Shown here in pieces: positions 35,111-48,337 of a stretch of 64,000 nucleotides of DNA. The position numbers were made by a program, and so were the translations under genes. Source of the DNA: Pseudognaphalium luteoalbum (taxonomy: Eukaryota > Streptophyta > Magnoliopsida > Asterales > Asteraceae); contig OY730197.1 in the NCBI GenBank assembly GCA_963422505.1, forward strand, positions 92,389,178-92,453,177. Direction: 5' to 3'. The stretch's first letter is position 1; every line of letters starts with the position of its first letter. Below the pieces are notes generated by a model, which worked only from the letters and a program-made list of their open reading frames with translations, was not told the origin of the DNA and ran no database searches.

Positions 35111-38100
35111 GAGTATGTTTGACACAACTAGCTTATAGCTGGAGCTTGTAGCTAGAACTGGTAGTAGCTGGAGCTTGTAGCGAGAGCTTTTGATAATATT
35201 TGTGTGTGACAGAGTAGTTGGAGCTTATAGCTTATGAGTGTAAAATGACATAAAAAGATAAATATATTAATTTTAAAAGATGATATATAATTTGTGACAC
35301 CCGGTCAAAAATGACCCAAAATTTGGTCCAAATTTAAACTTTTATTTCAAGTATTATATACTTAAAATACCAAAGCGTACAAGTATTATATATATGATTA
35401 TATGTATATATAACACAAAACAATTATTCAAAAATCGCGTATAAACAAATCACGCAGGAATTCAAATACGGACGTTGGTGAAACTATTATTAAATAATAT
35501 GAAATTATTTAATAACATTGATAATTACTTTATATTATGTTTATAATATAACGAACACGTACGTTTTGCTTAAAACGTAACCGAACGCTATGAAAACGTG
35601 CGAAACGCGCCCAACCGATGAAATAAATCAAAGTTATATTTTTATAACTTATTATTAAGTATTTTGATAAAATACTTCAAGTAAAAATAACACGATTACA
35701 CGCATATAATCATAACGTTTAAAAACGTTACACAATTCGAATAAACACACGATTCGCAACCGACGACCAAACGAAAACTCGAATATTATTTTAGTAACTT
35801 AAAAGAGGTTACTTGAGTAAAACCTTTACTAAAAATATCGTGTTTCAAACCGAGAACGAAACGTGTTATATAAAACGTTGTACGGTTAAAAATACGTCGA
35901 AACGATCGGGGAAACGAACACCGCACGGAACGTAACTTTGGGAACAAGATTTAAACATCACATGAGGGTGGGACCCACCTGTGATCAGCTGAAAATCAGC
36001 AACAAACCCACCCCTTAAAAATGTGGATCTTGCTTTTCTTTCTTTTTGACTTAAAACCACAAAACATGCATCCTTGTTTCCTCATTCATCACCATCCCTT
36101 CTCTCTCTACAATCTCTCTAGTCTCTCCTCCCTCCTTTCTCACGAAATTCCCACCACCAACACAGCCCCAAGACACCATCATATCCCCACCATAATCCAC
36201 CATAGAGCCACCATCAACCGCCAAGTCGGAAATTCAAGAAAACGCATCAAAACGAGCATTCGACTTCACCTCTTCCTCTCTTCATCATTTTCTTGGTAAT
36301 AATTTTCACCTCTCTTTTATTATGCTTTTAAAACATATATTTTCATGTTCTAGTATCCACTTAACAAGTTCATGTCCAAAAAGTAAATCGAAAATCATTT
36401 TTGTAACACTTAAGTTACCACAGTTTTCTGGGCAGAATATACACACGAATTCAACTAAAAATTTAGAAATCATTTCTCCATAAAATAGAGCGTTTCTTAA
36501 GCCTAAAATGAAGTAAAAGGTGTTAGCTTTCCAACAACACCAAATTCGTAACATTTTGACCTCGTTTGGTACTTTAAAATAATATTTCCGTTAAAGTGCG
36601 CGTTACTCTTCCGGAAAACTGTAAATTCCATCTCCTTCTCGAGACCATATCTTGAGTTTTAGGAAGAATCAACTTACGAAGTATAAACGAAAAATGACCG
36701 TTAAGATGTTGGCTACAACTTTTATGTTTACCACTTTGACCAGATCCCCACGGAATTTTGTGTAGGAACCGATCTATGGACTGAGCTCGTTCTTAGACTC
36801 AACCTGAGCACTTTTCATTTCCATTTTTGTTTAAAATAGTAAACGAACATATAAAAGTACCATAAAGTGTAGAAATGAACTAGACATCTAGGATAACATG
36901 TGTGATTTTTGGTTAGGCTTGAATCAGAATAGAAACGGGTGAAATCGCGAGTCGAAACTGAGTAAAAATCTGGAACTATTAAACTTAGGGACTGTTTTAG
37001 TCATTTTACAAAACCGACACTTCGGGTCAACCATAAAACGTAACGACAATTTTCTAAAGTTTATTTAACATATTTAAGACTTCTCTAAAAGTTTCGGGTC
37101 AAACTGAACACGTTTGACCTAGTCAACAAAAACTAACACTTAAACAAAAACGGGCCATATTTACACAACGACAGACTACAAATACGAACAATTACAAATA
37201 ACAGACTAATGGACATTAACTAGTTGAGTGAACAACTAGCATGGATAATCTTAATGATATCCACTTACTTACTTAACCTTACGCGTTTAGGACACTAGAG
37301 GTTATTGGTTCGGAGAACCTCATTGCTTGATGTACTGCTTGATACTACTAGACTCAGGTGAGTCTCACGGCCCCTTTTTACTGTTTTACTATTTTGGGGG
37401 AGATGCATTGCTTGTTTTACTCGAACACATGAAATTACTTACTTGATTTACTTACTGATTTACTGGTATATCGATTGCATGGGTTTTACTTTTATCCACT
37501 GAAAGCCTCCTATCATAAGTTGTTAGTTATGGACTTAAGCGCGATTACTAGTAGATGGATCCATTTGGGACTGACAATCCCTGCCTGGGGTAGTAGCGCT
37601 ACCACGGATCTCACCGTAGAAACAGGCATATTAGTATTTATTACATATGAGTGTTCGGATAGCACTCACGGGGGTACGTGATATTGTACTTGAATGTACT
37701 ATTCACACTACACTGTTAAGCTTCAACTATGGTGCTCATGGCAATGTATATCGAAACTATTGCATACGTGCAATCATTACTTAATTTTACTACTTGATGT
37801 GTTCAAAACTGTAACTTACTATAAACCTGTGAGATTCACCAACCTTTTGGTTGACCTTTTTAGTGATGCATTCTCAGGTACGCAGCTTGAGTAGGGATGC
37901 CCAGCAGGATCTACTTATATGCTAAGCTAGTACGAGTCGCATGCATACACTTATGAGGATTTTACTGGCATTATCTTTTGTACTATGATTATGTAACTAA
38001 AATCTTTAAAATCAATTTGCGAACTCACTAATAATGTATCTATATGACTTATTACTTTTGAAAACTCATGTAATGCACTGTATTGTAATATATTTTCTAA

Positions 38101-38404
38101 AACGTCTCATTTAGAGTCGTTTACTATATATCTTGTGCTTTGGTTATTGATTAGTCACGCCCCGACCCGATTCGCTTCCGCAACCCAAATTAGGGGGTGT
38201 GACATAATTACTTAGAGAGTATTTATGAAATTATTTTCCATAAGCTACATGCTACTTTAAAAAGCTACTTCAAGTTGCTTATAGTTTTGGAGCTTACGGA
38301 AACCACAAGCTACTCAAATTTTAGTTGCCAACAGGAGCTTATGAAAAAACCCATAAGCTACAAGCTCCCATAAGCTCCTACAAGTTGCGCACCAAACACA
38401 TATA
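35111..38404. mobile_element. hAT-like MITE, split by a solo LTR
   Basis: The left arm starts GAGTATGTTTGACACAACTA and the right arm ends GCGCACCAAACACATA, an imperfect inverted pair. Both arms are dense in AGCTTATAGC and GGAGCTTA words, also found in the neighbour at 38405. Without the LTR (35293-38204) the element is about 380 bp. I cannot see a clean 8-bp target duplication. Confidence 0.65.
35293..38204 (+). mobile_element. Solo LTR, 2.9 kb, TSD TAATT
   Basis: Starts TGTGACACCCGGTCAAAAA and ends TTAGGGGGTGTGACA, with TAATT at 35288-35292 and 38205-38209. It contains a CT-rich leader-like stretch (about 36040-36130), a conserved CAGGTGAGTCTCACGGCCCC block (37357-37376) and the shared 3' block (CGCCCCGACCCGATTCGCTTCCGC). 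No coding region, primer site or polypurine tract is present. Confidence 0.92.
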
Positions 38405-38766
38405 GAGTGTGTTTGGCATGCAGCTTATAGGGGCTTTTGAGAGCTTGAGCTTATAGTTTTTTTCATAAGCTTTGTTTGGCAACCAAAATTTTTAGTAGCT
38501 TATGGTTTTCATAAGCTCCAAAACCATAAGCTACTTGAAGTAGCTTTATAAAGGAGCTTGTTGCTTATGGAAATGTAAATTACACAAATACCCTTTAACT
38601 AATTATATTTCATCTATTAGAAATAATATATTTGTCCTTTTATGACATTTTACATTTATAAGCTACAAGTTTCAGCTACTCTGCCAAACACATATATTAC
38701 CAAAAGCTCTAGCTCCAGCCACAAGCTACCAGCTCCAGCTACCAGCTAGTTGTGCCAAACATACCC
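38405..38766. mobile_element. hAT-like MITE adjacent to the first one
   Basis: Starts GAGTGTGTTTGGCATGCAGC and ends AGTTGTGCCAAACATACCC, a good inverted pair. Its right end is the inverted form of the left end of the MITE at 35111, so the two are members of one family lying side by side in opposite orientation. It is 362 bp and non-coding. Confidence 0.7.
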
Positions 38767-38810
38767 ATAATCCGTTAATAAAAATGTTTACCGAAGATTT
38801 GGATACTTAT

Positions 38811-41280
38811 TGTGACACCCGATAAATTAGGACATTAATTGTGTTTAACTTAAACGTTAATTACTCGTATTTAGTTGTGAATTAAAGCTAAATACTTAAA
38901 ATATATATACGCATACGTAATTAAGTTTAATTACGCGATTTCAATCGGATGGAGTCCGACGACAACAGATACGGACGTTGGTGAAAAACTTTTCTAAACA
39001 ATGTGAAATTATTAAAAATAAACATTATTATTACGATAAATATATAAAATGTTGTACGTATCGTATAAAACAAACTGTACGCAACAAAAACGCGCGAAAC
39101 GTGCCCAAAAAACGAATAAAACCCAAATTATATTTTTATAACTCAAAATATAGTATTTTGATAAAATACTTCAGATAAAAGTATCACGAATATACGATAA
39201 AAAATTAAACGTTAAATAAACGAACAACAAAACGAACGGGTAAACGACCACCGCACGAAACACAATTGGATAATTAAATTTAACACACCGACATGGTTGG
39301 ACCCTCTCCAAAAATCTGCAAATGACTAAAATCCCATGCCTCATCTCTTTTTCCACTTACACACTCCATATACTCTCCCCATGCCTAATTAATCTTCACT
39401 TCACTTCACCCTTTCTTCACACACTTTCCCAATCTCTCCCTCCCTCTCCCTTTGGACGAATTTCAGCTGCCCTCCATCCACCATCACTCCACCATACAAC
39501 CACCATAGAGCCACCATCGGCCGTCACGTCGGAATTCAAGAAAACGCGAGAAAACAAACTTTCAACGTCTTTTCTCATCCTCTTCATCATTATTTTTGTA
39601 AGAACTCTTAATCTGTTGTTAGAATTACTTGTAACACTTTTTTTTACATGTGTTAGTGCTCACTCAACAAGAATATGTCCAAAACTAAGTCGAAAATGCG
39701 ATTTTTAAACACGAAAACACACCCGTAGCTTCTATCCAGAAAAAGAGATGGTTTCAACAAATTATTACGAACCCATTTCTCCATGAAAATGGACAAATCT
39801 TAGCTCTAAGATGAAGTTTAAGAAGTTAGCTTTCCAAAAAAATTAGTTTCGTAAAATTTTGACTTCGTTTACTACTCGAAAACGTGAAAATCAAATGATA
39901 TATACTTTCTTATCTCGGGTGACAGAAAGTTTCACCCACTTCTCATGGTCATATCTCGAATTTCTAGAGCTCAAAACATGTGAGGCTTTTTCCTATGAAC
40001 TAAAATTTACGTTAACTTCAAAAAGTTTTTCTTATATAATTTCTGAAAATACACGGATTTTGCTCAGTAATTAGATTTGTACAGTTGTATCCGGATTGGT
40101 TGATATTGGACCTCAGGGGATTTATTATTTTATTTAGCCAACTTGTCGATGCCTAAAAATTACAAAAAATTACACAAAGTAGCTAAGACATAAGAGAATA
40201 AATGTGATTTACTCATATATGACCTCACGCGTTTCGGATGCTAGGAGGTTACCGTTGGACAACACACATACTTTAGGAATGCTAACACCCACAGGTGAGT
40301 TTCATAGCCCCATTTTTAACTATTTTCGATTTTATATTAGGGTGAGAATGCATGCTTTCTTTTCATTGTTTTATGAATAAAAATACAGAAAATGATTAAC
40401 TGTTATTTATAATAAATGTGATAGATTTAGGCGCTAGCAAATTTCACAAACATATATCCGGTTAAGTTTTAAATGTATGAACAGTACAAGGAAACCGTAG
40501 ATTCTTACTTATGATCATAGGATTTCATACATTATTACTCACGAACCCAAGAGAACTATAGAATGCAAGAGAACTATAGAATACAAGAAAACTATAAATG
40601 ATCACTCATGACCACAAAAATGTATACTTTGTATGCGTCAAGAAATCAAGAAAAATGTATACTTTGTATGCGTCAAGAAATCAAGAATAACGTATACATT
40701 GTATGTGTCAAGAAATTAAGAACGAAACGTATAACTTGTATAGGTCAAGAAATCAAGAAACGTATATTCGTATATATCAAGAAACCCCTCATGTACATAC
40801 TAACGTATACTTTATATACGTCAAGAAATCTTTAGTTTTCATATTCATATTCAAGATCATATATATTCTCATACTGTTTATACTAACGTACACGATCCCT
40901 TGTATTCATATCACTCTTACTACTACTTTACTGATAAAACCTATGAACTCAGTAGCAAATATGTTGACCCTTTTTAGCATGTATTCTCAGGTTTAAACAG
41001 ACGCAGTAGGATTGGACTGCATTTGGAAGCAATAGCTCGAGTCGCATATTTTAAAACAACAGAGATTTCTTTGTATTACTAGATTTTGTAATATTAGTTA
41101 TGTATTAGGATCTCTAGGATTATTTGTGAACTCGCAAGTTATGTAAAACGTATTTGCTATCTATGTATTATTTTCAAAACGTCTCATTTAGAGGTCGTTT
41201 GTTGTAACTTTGTGCGATGATACTTGATTAGTCGCGCCCTGACCATGCTTCCGCTAATTAGTAAATTTGGGGGTGCGACA
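38811..41280 (+). mobile_element. Solo LTR, 2.5 kb, TSD CTTAT
   Basis: Starts TGTGACACCCGATAAATTAG and ends TTTGGGGGTGCGACA, with CTTAT at 38806-38810 and 41281-41285. It has the same layout as the LTR at 35293: a CT-rich leader (about 39340-39450), a CACAGGTGAGTTTCATAGCC block and the shared 3' end with GCTTCCGCTAATTAG. The open frame at 39322-39708 is the CT-rich leader and not a gene. Confidence 0.92.
40545..40830 (+). repeat. Tandem array in a solo LTR (GTATAC/CAAGAAATCAAGAA)
   Basis: About six imperfect copies of a 40-50-bp unit with GTCAAGAAATCAAGAA and GTATACTTTGTATGCGTC. The frames at 40608-40996 come from this repeat. It occupies the place of the second array in other members of the LTR family. 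Confidence 0.8.
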
Positions 41281-42742
41281 CTTATTTATTTCCATCTTGT
41301 TCATTTAGTTATTAATACCCAATTTGAATTACAAGTTGTAAGAGGCTGAGTAATAAGACTCTCATAACATGAAACATGAATAAATCAGCTGATAGTTGTG
41401 TATTTGGTCCAACTACACTAAACCCTAATTTATTGTCGAATAGTTTGGAACTCATATTTTTTATATTTTTTATTGGCATCGATATATTAATTAAAACTCA
41501 TATGTTCATATGGAGTCATATAATTGACAAACCGATTATCAGTCACTATGCACTATAATATTTAAAAACAAAGACTTTATCAAATTAATAAACGAATAAA
41601 ATTCACTCATACTGAATCACTACCATGTGTTTGAACGCTATGATAAAACATTATATGTAGTAACATTCTTACCAACATCAACAATAATTATAAAAATAAT
41701 AATTTAGGTAAAAAAATTACGGTTAGGGTATTATGGTTTTTTCCCTTTCAAAATATACTTTTATGATAAATCAATGTAATTAATTGGTTAATTAAAAGTT
41801 TAATGATATCATATTCTTCGATTGGTTAAGAAATCTATATTTTTCAAAGGATTTTAATAATAAAGGTTGTTGTTTATTATTATTTTAAACCAATGCATAC
41901 ACACTGATATAATAAACAAAAAGATATTATAAAATAAATTTGATAATGACAACGGAAAAAATGAATTATATATTAAACTCATGTTTGCATACGGACCTTC
42001 AATGAAAATGTATACTAATTTATAAATACTTTTTAAAGGCTACACATAACCAATAATAAATGGTATATTGTGCACGAAAAGTTGATAATGTAAGGTTAAA
42101 TGTCATCCTTTATATTTAGTTGTAGTTACTTAAAATAAATGATGCGCATAAAATGAACACATACTCTTTAATGTGCGGTTTAAATTAGTGATCCATTTTA
42201 AACAAAAAAAGTAGTTAATACCCACAAGAAATAACAAAACCTTATCAAAATGATTAGTTAATTGAAGTTTTGATTAAATGAAAAAAATTGATTGGTTATT
42301 TGGTATAATTTTTTAAAAAGTTGTAGTATAGGTTTTTTTTTATAAATAATATAGAAGAAGAGTATGATTTTGATTTTCCGTTGTGAATGAATAATTTAAT
42401 TAATTTATCAAGTATGGTAATAATTACTTCATGATACTTTATTTATCGAAGAATATGTTTTTCATATCATCTTTATCATATGTCGTACTAATTCAATTTA
42501 CTTATGCAAATTATTTTAACCTAACTAATTAAATAATGAGTATTAATTTGATGAGTGCCGTCCGTGAATCATATTAAGGGGTTGCTTCCCCATTTTTTTT
42601 TTTACCATTTTTAAAAGATTTAGGAATATTAAAAGTGATAATCTTTATCCTATAAAGTTGAGAACCTGTAGAATAAATTAAGAAAGGTCGTACTCTTTTA
42701 TTTATCTTTAAAAATCAATTTCAAATTAGATGATTTTTGTTC

Positions 42743-42745
<3 letters not shown>
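41281..42745. other. AT-rich intergenic sequence, no gene seen
   Basis: Long AT-rich stretch with short A/T runs. A 60-codon frame at 41376-41558 has no recognisable feature. No clear transposon ends are seen. Confidence 0.5.

Positions 42746-42799
<54 letters not shown>
42746..42799. repeat. (AT)n microsatellite next to a Helitron end
   Basis: About 54 bp of pure AT ending directly at A|CTAG of the Helitron at 42800. Confidence 0.95.
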
Positions 42800-42800
<1 letters not shown>

Positions 42801-43315
42801 TAGTTGGAGACCCGCGCTATGCAGCGGTAAATCGATAACAAATAAGGAATTCTAGTGGTCGATGATGATGGATCAGTGCATCGATAATGGTTTTACAAAC
42901 TTAGCTTATCATGTTTCAATTTTTTTAATAAAATCTACTTTGCGAAAATGATCATTTTGTCTATTTTTTATTTTATCATAATAATAATAATAATCATATA
43001 TAATAACGGTTTTAGAATGACACTTCTTTTTATTTTTTAATATATGATCAAACACCTTAAAATAATATATTGTAAATTAAAGTTTGATTGATCACTTTAA
43101 TTTCAATGATTGTAGTTCTATTTATTACGATTGGTTTAACTAAAGTATTGAATTAAAATAAGCAAGTAGGTATAATTTATTTGAATTTATTAGTTACTAT
43201 ACTTAAAGTAATTAGTGGAAGGGTATAACTGTAATTTCCGATATTTCAATTTATAAACATTAAGCCTAATGGCTAAATGCTTTATAAGGGATTAAGATTA
43301 AGATTAAGATTAAGA
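42800..43315 (-). mobile_element. Small non-autonomous Helitron
   Basis: On the minus strand the 3' end is CCGCTGCATAGCGCGGG (hairpin), then TCTCCAACTAG|T. The 5' end fits A|TCTTAATCTTAATC followed by CCCTTATAAAGC. Length 516 bp, no coding capacity. The 5' boundary is uncertain by a few bases because of the ATTAAG repeats. Confidence 0.5.
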
Positions 43316-43904
43316 TATATATATATATATATATATATATAGCAATATAAATGTTGTAAAGATTTATTGTGTGAAATCAACAAATAAATTATGTTTACCA
43401 TATGTGGCAATTTTATTAACCGTTTTATTTATGAATGTGTAGTTACATCGATTATGTATTTTTTCTCGAGCATTGTGGATCTTTATGTTCAATACGTTTA
43501 GTTAAAATTTTATGTTCCGTAAAGCTAACGTTGTGAAAATTATAAAACAATTAAAACAATACAGGTACGATAATCATTTGTATTTACATGTGAAAAATTG
43601 AAGATAAAGCTATTGAAGCTACATGGTAAACATTTTTCTATACGATTTGTATAATACCCAGGTGTTGTCCCATTGATTTTGGGTGCCTGTGCAAAAAAAA
43701 TTATAGGGCCTTTTAAAAATGCATTCTGTTATGTTAAAAGATGCTAGTGTTACTACTAATCTTTGGGTGACCTGTGCCATAACAAAACTATAGACCCTTT
43801 TAAACTATGTATCTGTTAGAAAGATGTTAGTCTTTTAACTAATCTTTTGCCATTAAATTTTTTATTTGAATGATACATTAATATCTTTTGTATTCCCGAT
43901 ACGC

Positions 43905-43962
<58 letters not shown>

Positions 43963-44577
43963 CATAAATCTTTTTCTTGAACTCATACGCAACAAAACAT
44001 AACATTTCCACTTTCTACAATTCATTTACTTTCACTATTCACATTGACTTTACCAAGTCAATGATATACATTATTAACAACTAACTACTTTACGCTTTAA
44101 TCGTTTTACATCATCAAAACGTGTTTTTGGGCGATTTACACAATTTGACCATTCACAACGACAATTTAAAGAGAAGGAGCTTATCTAACCACATAAGCAA
44201 GCTCCATTCTACGCTATCCTTTGCCAATATCTTTTCTTATTCTACGCTCGTTTGTACCTACAACATTCATACTTAACAGGGTAAGCATTTAGCTTAGTGA
44301 GAATATGAACAATTAATTAGATAATTCACTTATCAACTTAACTTTCAACAATTATGTTATTAACATAAACTTTCAATAAATGTATAACTTTCAAATAAAG
44401 GAGCAAGGGATATGTAATATCCGTAATAATTTTACATAGTAATATTTTTATTGTAGCCAACAGATCCTCATAATTTACATATAACTTTATTACAACCCAA
44501 CATAAATTCCTCCAATATGCTAGGGACATTATTTAGATTGGGCTATTTCCCTAAACATGGATATACTACATGTCTAT
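43316..44577. other. AT-rich sequence with a microsatellite and a degenerate duplication
   Basis: (AT)n runs lie at 43316-43341 and 43907-43961. A degenerate duplication at about 43678-43850 repeats the theme GGGTG..CTGTGC, CTATAG and CCTTTTAAA. No gene is seen. The minus frame at 44338-44529 has no recognisable feature. Confidence 0.5.
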
Positions 44578-45084
44578 TGTCGCACCCCCAAATTCGGGTT
44601 GTGAAAGCGAATCAAGTCGGGGCGCGACTAATCAATAATCACAGCACAAAGATATAATGAACGACTCTATATGCGTCGTTTTACAACTTGTATTGATAAA
44701 ATGAAAGTTTACATCAAAATATAGTTTACATTAGCTCAGTTTGGAATTGAGAGATTTACATACATAATTAATTTATACAAAATATAATAATGCAGCTAAA
44801 TCTCTGAATGTTTGCATGCTGACACGAGCTAATGATTCCTGAATGCAGTCCAACCTACTGTTGAGTACATGTGATACATGCTAAAATGGGTCAGCGAAAC
44901 GCTGGTGAGCTCACAGGTTTGTATGTCAACACATATTGTATGAACCGCAAGATTTAATTGAATTTAAATTGCAATTAAGCAAAATAAAAGTTTTACAGCC
45001 ATGAGCACATAGTCTGAGCTTAACTCGAGGTGTCAGGTCCATATTTAAAGAATCTGATCGAGGTGCCTCCCACGAGTGCCTAAT

Positions 45085-46900
45085 TATAACACCCCTTATT
45101 TAGAACCAATTTTTTTTTTTTTTTAACATTCGGAAGCGTCAACCAGATATATCAAAAGCTATAACCTGGAAGAAGTAGGGTGGTGGGATTAGCACAAGGC
45201 TAAGTGAGAGAATGCATAACCAACAATCTAACTTAGCATAACAACCCCGTTTACAGCAAATAATCGTAAACACGTAATCCCAAGAGGATCGGTGGTTCTT
45301 GAGGTATCCTCCAAAGAACACTAAAATCAACTGCAGGCCAATACAGCGATTAACCGATAGCTTGTTGTTATCTTCACACGTCACAAGTTACTATTAACTA
45401 TGTGTACAAGGAACCCCTGACGTGCCCAACAATAACAACTAAGCCCAACCACTGTTGACCTCCAAATAATGCACATAATGCTCAATGGCCAACTTGCACA
45501 TAATCAACATAATCATCATATTAGACTAAACAGTCTATCAAGCAGTAGTACTACGTTTACTCGTTGTAATCAAATTGTTACAACTAAATCATACTGAGAG
45601 TTACAGATCCACTCACCTGATTATTCTCAGTCACTAACTCAGAAGTCTTATATCACTGAGTCTTCTCCTGGTCTAAGAATACAAATAAATAATGCGTTAG
45701 TAACCCATTTCAAAATTTTATAATTTAATTCAAATACATAACATCAAACTACAAACAATAACCCGGCTGTAAATAATAATCATACTACTTTACAACTAAC
45801 AGTTTTTAACTAAGTTATAACAAACAGTTATAACTACTCCATAACAAGCAATCACAACTACCTTATAACTATTAGCAGCTCGTATCCCTGTGTTTCCTTA
45901 TAGAGACATGTACCAAAAATGAAATAGAAATACCAATATGAAAAATACTAACCTGCTTAATTTTTAAGACTTGAAATCACTTGCCATTCAATTAAATGAT
46001 ATATTTAAAGTCTCTTATTTAAATATACTAGTACATATATGCAATTTAAAGGTCAAGGAATTATAATCAATATAAATGAAATTTGTTTGTGGTTTTAACA
46101 TCCACCGTCCCACTACTATATAACAATTAATTTATTAATTAAATAAAAACTATGATGGCTCTCAATTAGTAACACTATTGCTACTTAGAGGAGTAAGACT
46201 AGTGCACATCTCTCTGTTTATTTAATAGTTACCAGTAGTGCTACTCCTTCAAAACAATATCACTCCTAGTTTATTTCACTTTCATTCGCACACCTGTTGC
46301 TGGTTTTCTTCTTTTGCATCTCCAACGCATGAATAATTAAAACAAGAGTTCATCATATAGCATATCTTCAACCTTAATCTCATATACATATCATTATTAC
46401 CTAATTTCAATCAAAACTAACTTCATAAATACCCAAAGCAAGAACACACTTGCAATTTAGGGAAGAACAAGAAGATGATGAAGATGATGTACTTGAATCA
46501 ATATCACAGCCTTTCAAGATTAGTTAATCTTGCTTATGATTTCTTGTTGTGGGGCTTTGAAGGTTTATGCTTTAAGAAATGAACTTTCCATTTTAGGAAA
46601 GTAATTAAATAGGTCGACCGACTTTTAACCGACCCTGTATCCATTTAAAATTAGCCCCTTATAAACCTATTGTCTGGAACCTAAAAACCATTTACGATTT
46701 CAACTATTTTATTTTACCGTTAACTTTATAAAGTTAAAACAATTAATAATTCATTAGTCACAATAAGGCATGCGACTTTTTTTTAGTTATTTACAATAAA
46801 CATAACAAAATAAACAATTAAAATTCCTAACACATTAAACAATTCATTAAAAGTCGGGAATTTACCAGAATACCACTAGGCCTTTAAGGTGGGTGTTACA
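45085..46900 (-). repeat. 3' LTR of the Tekay-like element, with a 171-bp deletion
   Basis: Direct repeat of 51808-53794, but it lacks the segment corresponding to 51858-52028: GGAAGCGTC joins directly to AACCAGATATATC. Sense-strand ends are TGTAACACCC and GGGTGTTATA. Frames such as 45139-45384 lie in LTR sequence and are not genes. Confidence 0.92.
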
Positions 46901-46902
46901 AA

Positions 46903-46914
46903 TCTCCCCCTCTT
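46903..46914 (-). promoter_or_regulatory. Polypurine tract of the Tekay-like element
   Basis: The minus strand reads AGAGGGGGAGAT immediately before the LTR start TTTGTAACACCC. This is the expected primer for plus-strand synthesis. Confidence 0.8.
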
Positions 46915-48334
46915 AAGAAGATTTCGTCCCCGAAATCTTGTCACGATCAAACAGACTAGGATAACGAGACCTCATACTAGCCTCGGTTTCCCAAGTAAGA
47001 TTTGGACCCAAACTATGTTTCCATTTCACTAATACCATAGGAATCTGTTTCTTACGCAGTTTGGTCACTTTTCTGTCTAAAAGCTCAACAGGTTCCTCTA
47101 CCAATTTCTGATTCTGATCAATTCGTAAATCTTGCAATGGGAGGACTTGTGACTGATCCTCCACATTGCATTTTCTCAAATAACAAACATTAAATGTATC
47201 GTGGATACCAGCGAGTTCAGAAGGAAGATCAAGGGCCACTGTCTGGTCATTCACTACCTGTCGAATTCTAAATGGGCCAATATACCTGGGAGCAAGTTTT
47301 CCCCGCTTACCAAAATGAATCACACCTTTCCATGGAGAAAATTTCAAGTAAACTAACTCACCCTCAACAAAAGAAACAGGTCGCCTGTGTGGATCTGCAT
47401 ACTGTCTCTGTCTATCTCTGGCTGCTTTCAATTTCTCACGAGCAATAACCACTTTATCAGCAGTAATCTGAACAATATCAGGACCTGCAAACAGTTTCTC
47501 CCCTGCCTCTAACCAACAAGAAGGTGTTCTGCAACGTCGGCCATACAACATCTCATATGGAGGCACGCCAATACTCGAATGATACGAATTATTATAAGCA
47601 AATTCGATCAATGGTAAATGTGAATCCCAAGAACCTCCATATTCTAATACACAAGCACGCAACATGTCTTCAAGTGTCTAAATGGTTCTCTCAGTCTGAC
47701 CATCTGTCTAAGGATGATATGCTGTACTGAGATTCACCCTAGTCCCCAATTCATGCTAAAGACTCTGCCAAAATCGAGATATAAACCTAGAATCTCTGTC
47801 AGAAATGATAGATAACGGAATTCCATGCCTCGAAACAATCTCATTAATGTACAGCTGAGCCAATCTGCTTAGAGATGCTGTCTCACTGGTGGCAAGAAAA
47901 TGAGCACTCTTAGTCAATCTATCAACAATCACCCAGATCATATCATTACCCCGGGGTGTCCGTGGAAGTTTAGTAACAAAATCCATCGTCAGATGTTCCC
48001 ATTTCCACTCCAGAATCTCCAACTGTTTCAACGAACCATAGGGTTTCTGATGCTCTGCTTTAAACTGAGAACAAATATGACAAGAATCCACAAACCGTGC
48101 CACATCGGTCTTCATAGTAGGCCACCAATACAATGGTTTCAAATCATTATACATTTTAGTACTCCCTGGATGAACAGATAACCGAGATTTATGAGCCTCA
48201 GTCAGAATCAAATCACGAAGACCACCAATCAAAGGAACCCAAACACGAGACTGAAAAGTCTTCAAACCTCTGGAATCATCCAATAACAGCTCCTTCCTTT
48301 TTAACATGACCTCTGCTTTCAGATCCTGATCTAA
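46915..48334 (-). pseudogene. Integrase and chromodomain of the Tekay-like element
   Basis: The N-terminal zinc region (SRLSVHPGSTKMYNDLK, CHICSQFK) and the core start (MDFVTKLPRT, DRLTKSAHF, IISDRDSRF) lie in 47756-48307. The core end and C-terminus lie in 46913-47665 (EYGGSWDSHLPLIEFAYNN, YGRRCRTP), ending in a chromodomain-like stretch (PMVLVKWKHS, TWETEASMRSRYPSLF). Within the core the frame is broken by TAG at 47756-47758, 47708-47710 and 47678-47680. The last two fall in the conserved stretch before and after TDGQTERTI, where the family usually has Gln. A TAA at 48335-48337 separates this part from RNase H. Confidence 0.9.
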
Positions 48335-48337
48335 TTA

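Noticed and set aside
39322..39708. 128-codon frame beginning MTKIPCLISF, with a similar one at 36021-36299
   Set aside because: Both lie in the CT-rich leader region of related solo LTRs, begin at different places and share no conserved protein. Untranslated-leader sequence is the simpler reading.
35293..41280. Reading the TGTGACACCC...GGGTGTGACA units as DNA transposons with inverted ends
   Set aside because: The 5-bp target duplications, TG..CA ends, 2.5-3.6 kb size and similarity to the Tekay-type LTR end fit solo LTRs better.
43286..43315. ATTAAG repeats as telomere-like DNA
   Set aside because: The unit is not TTTAGGG and the run is only about four copies; it forms part of a Helitron end.
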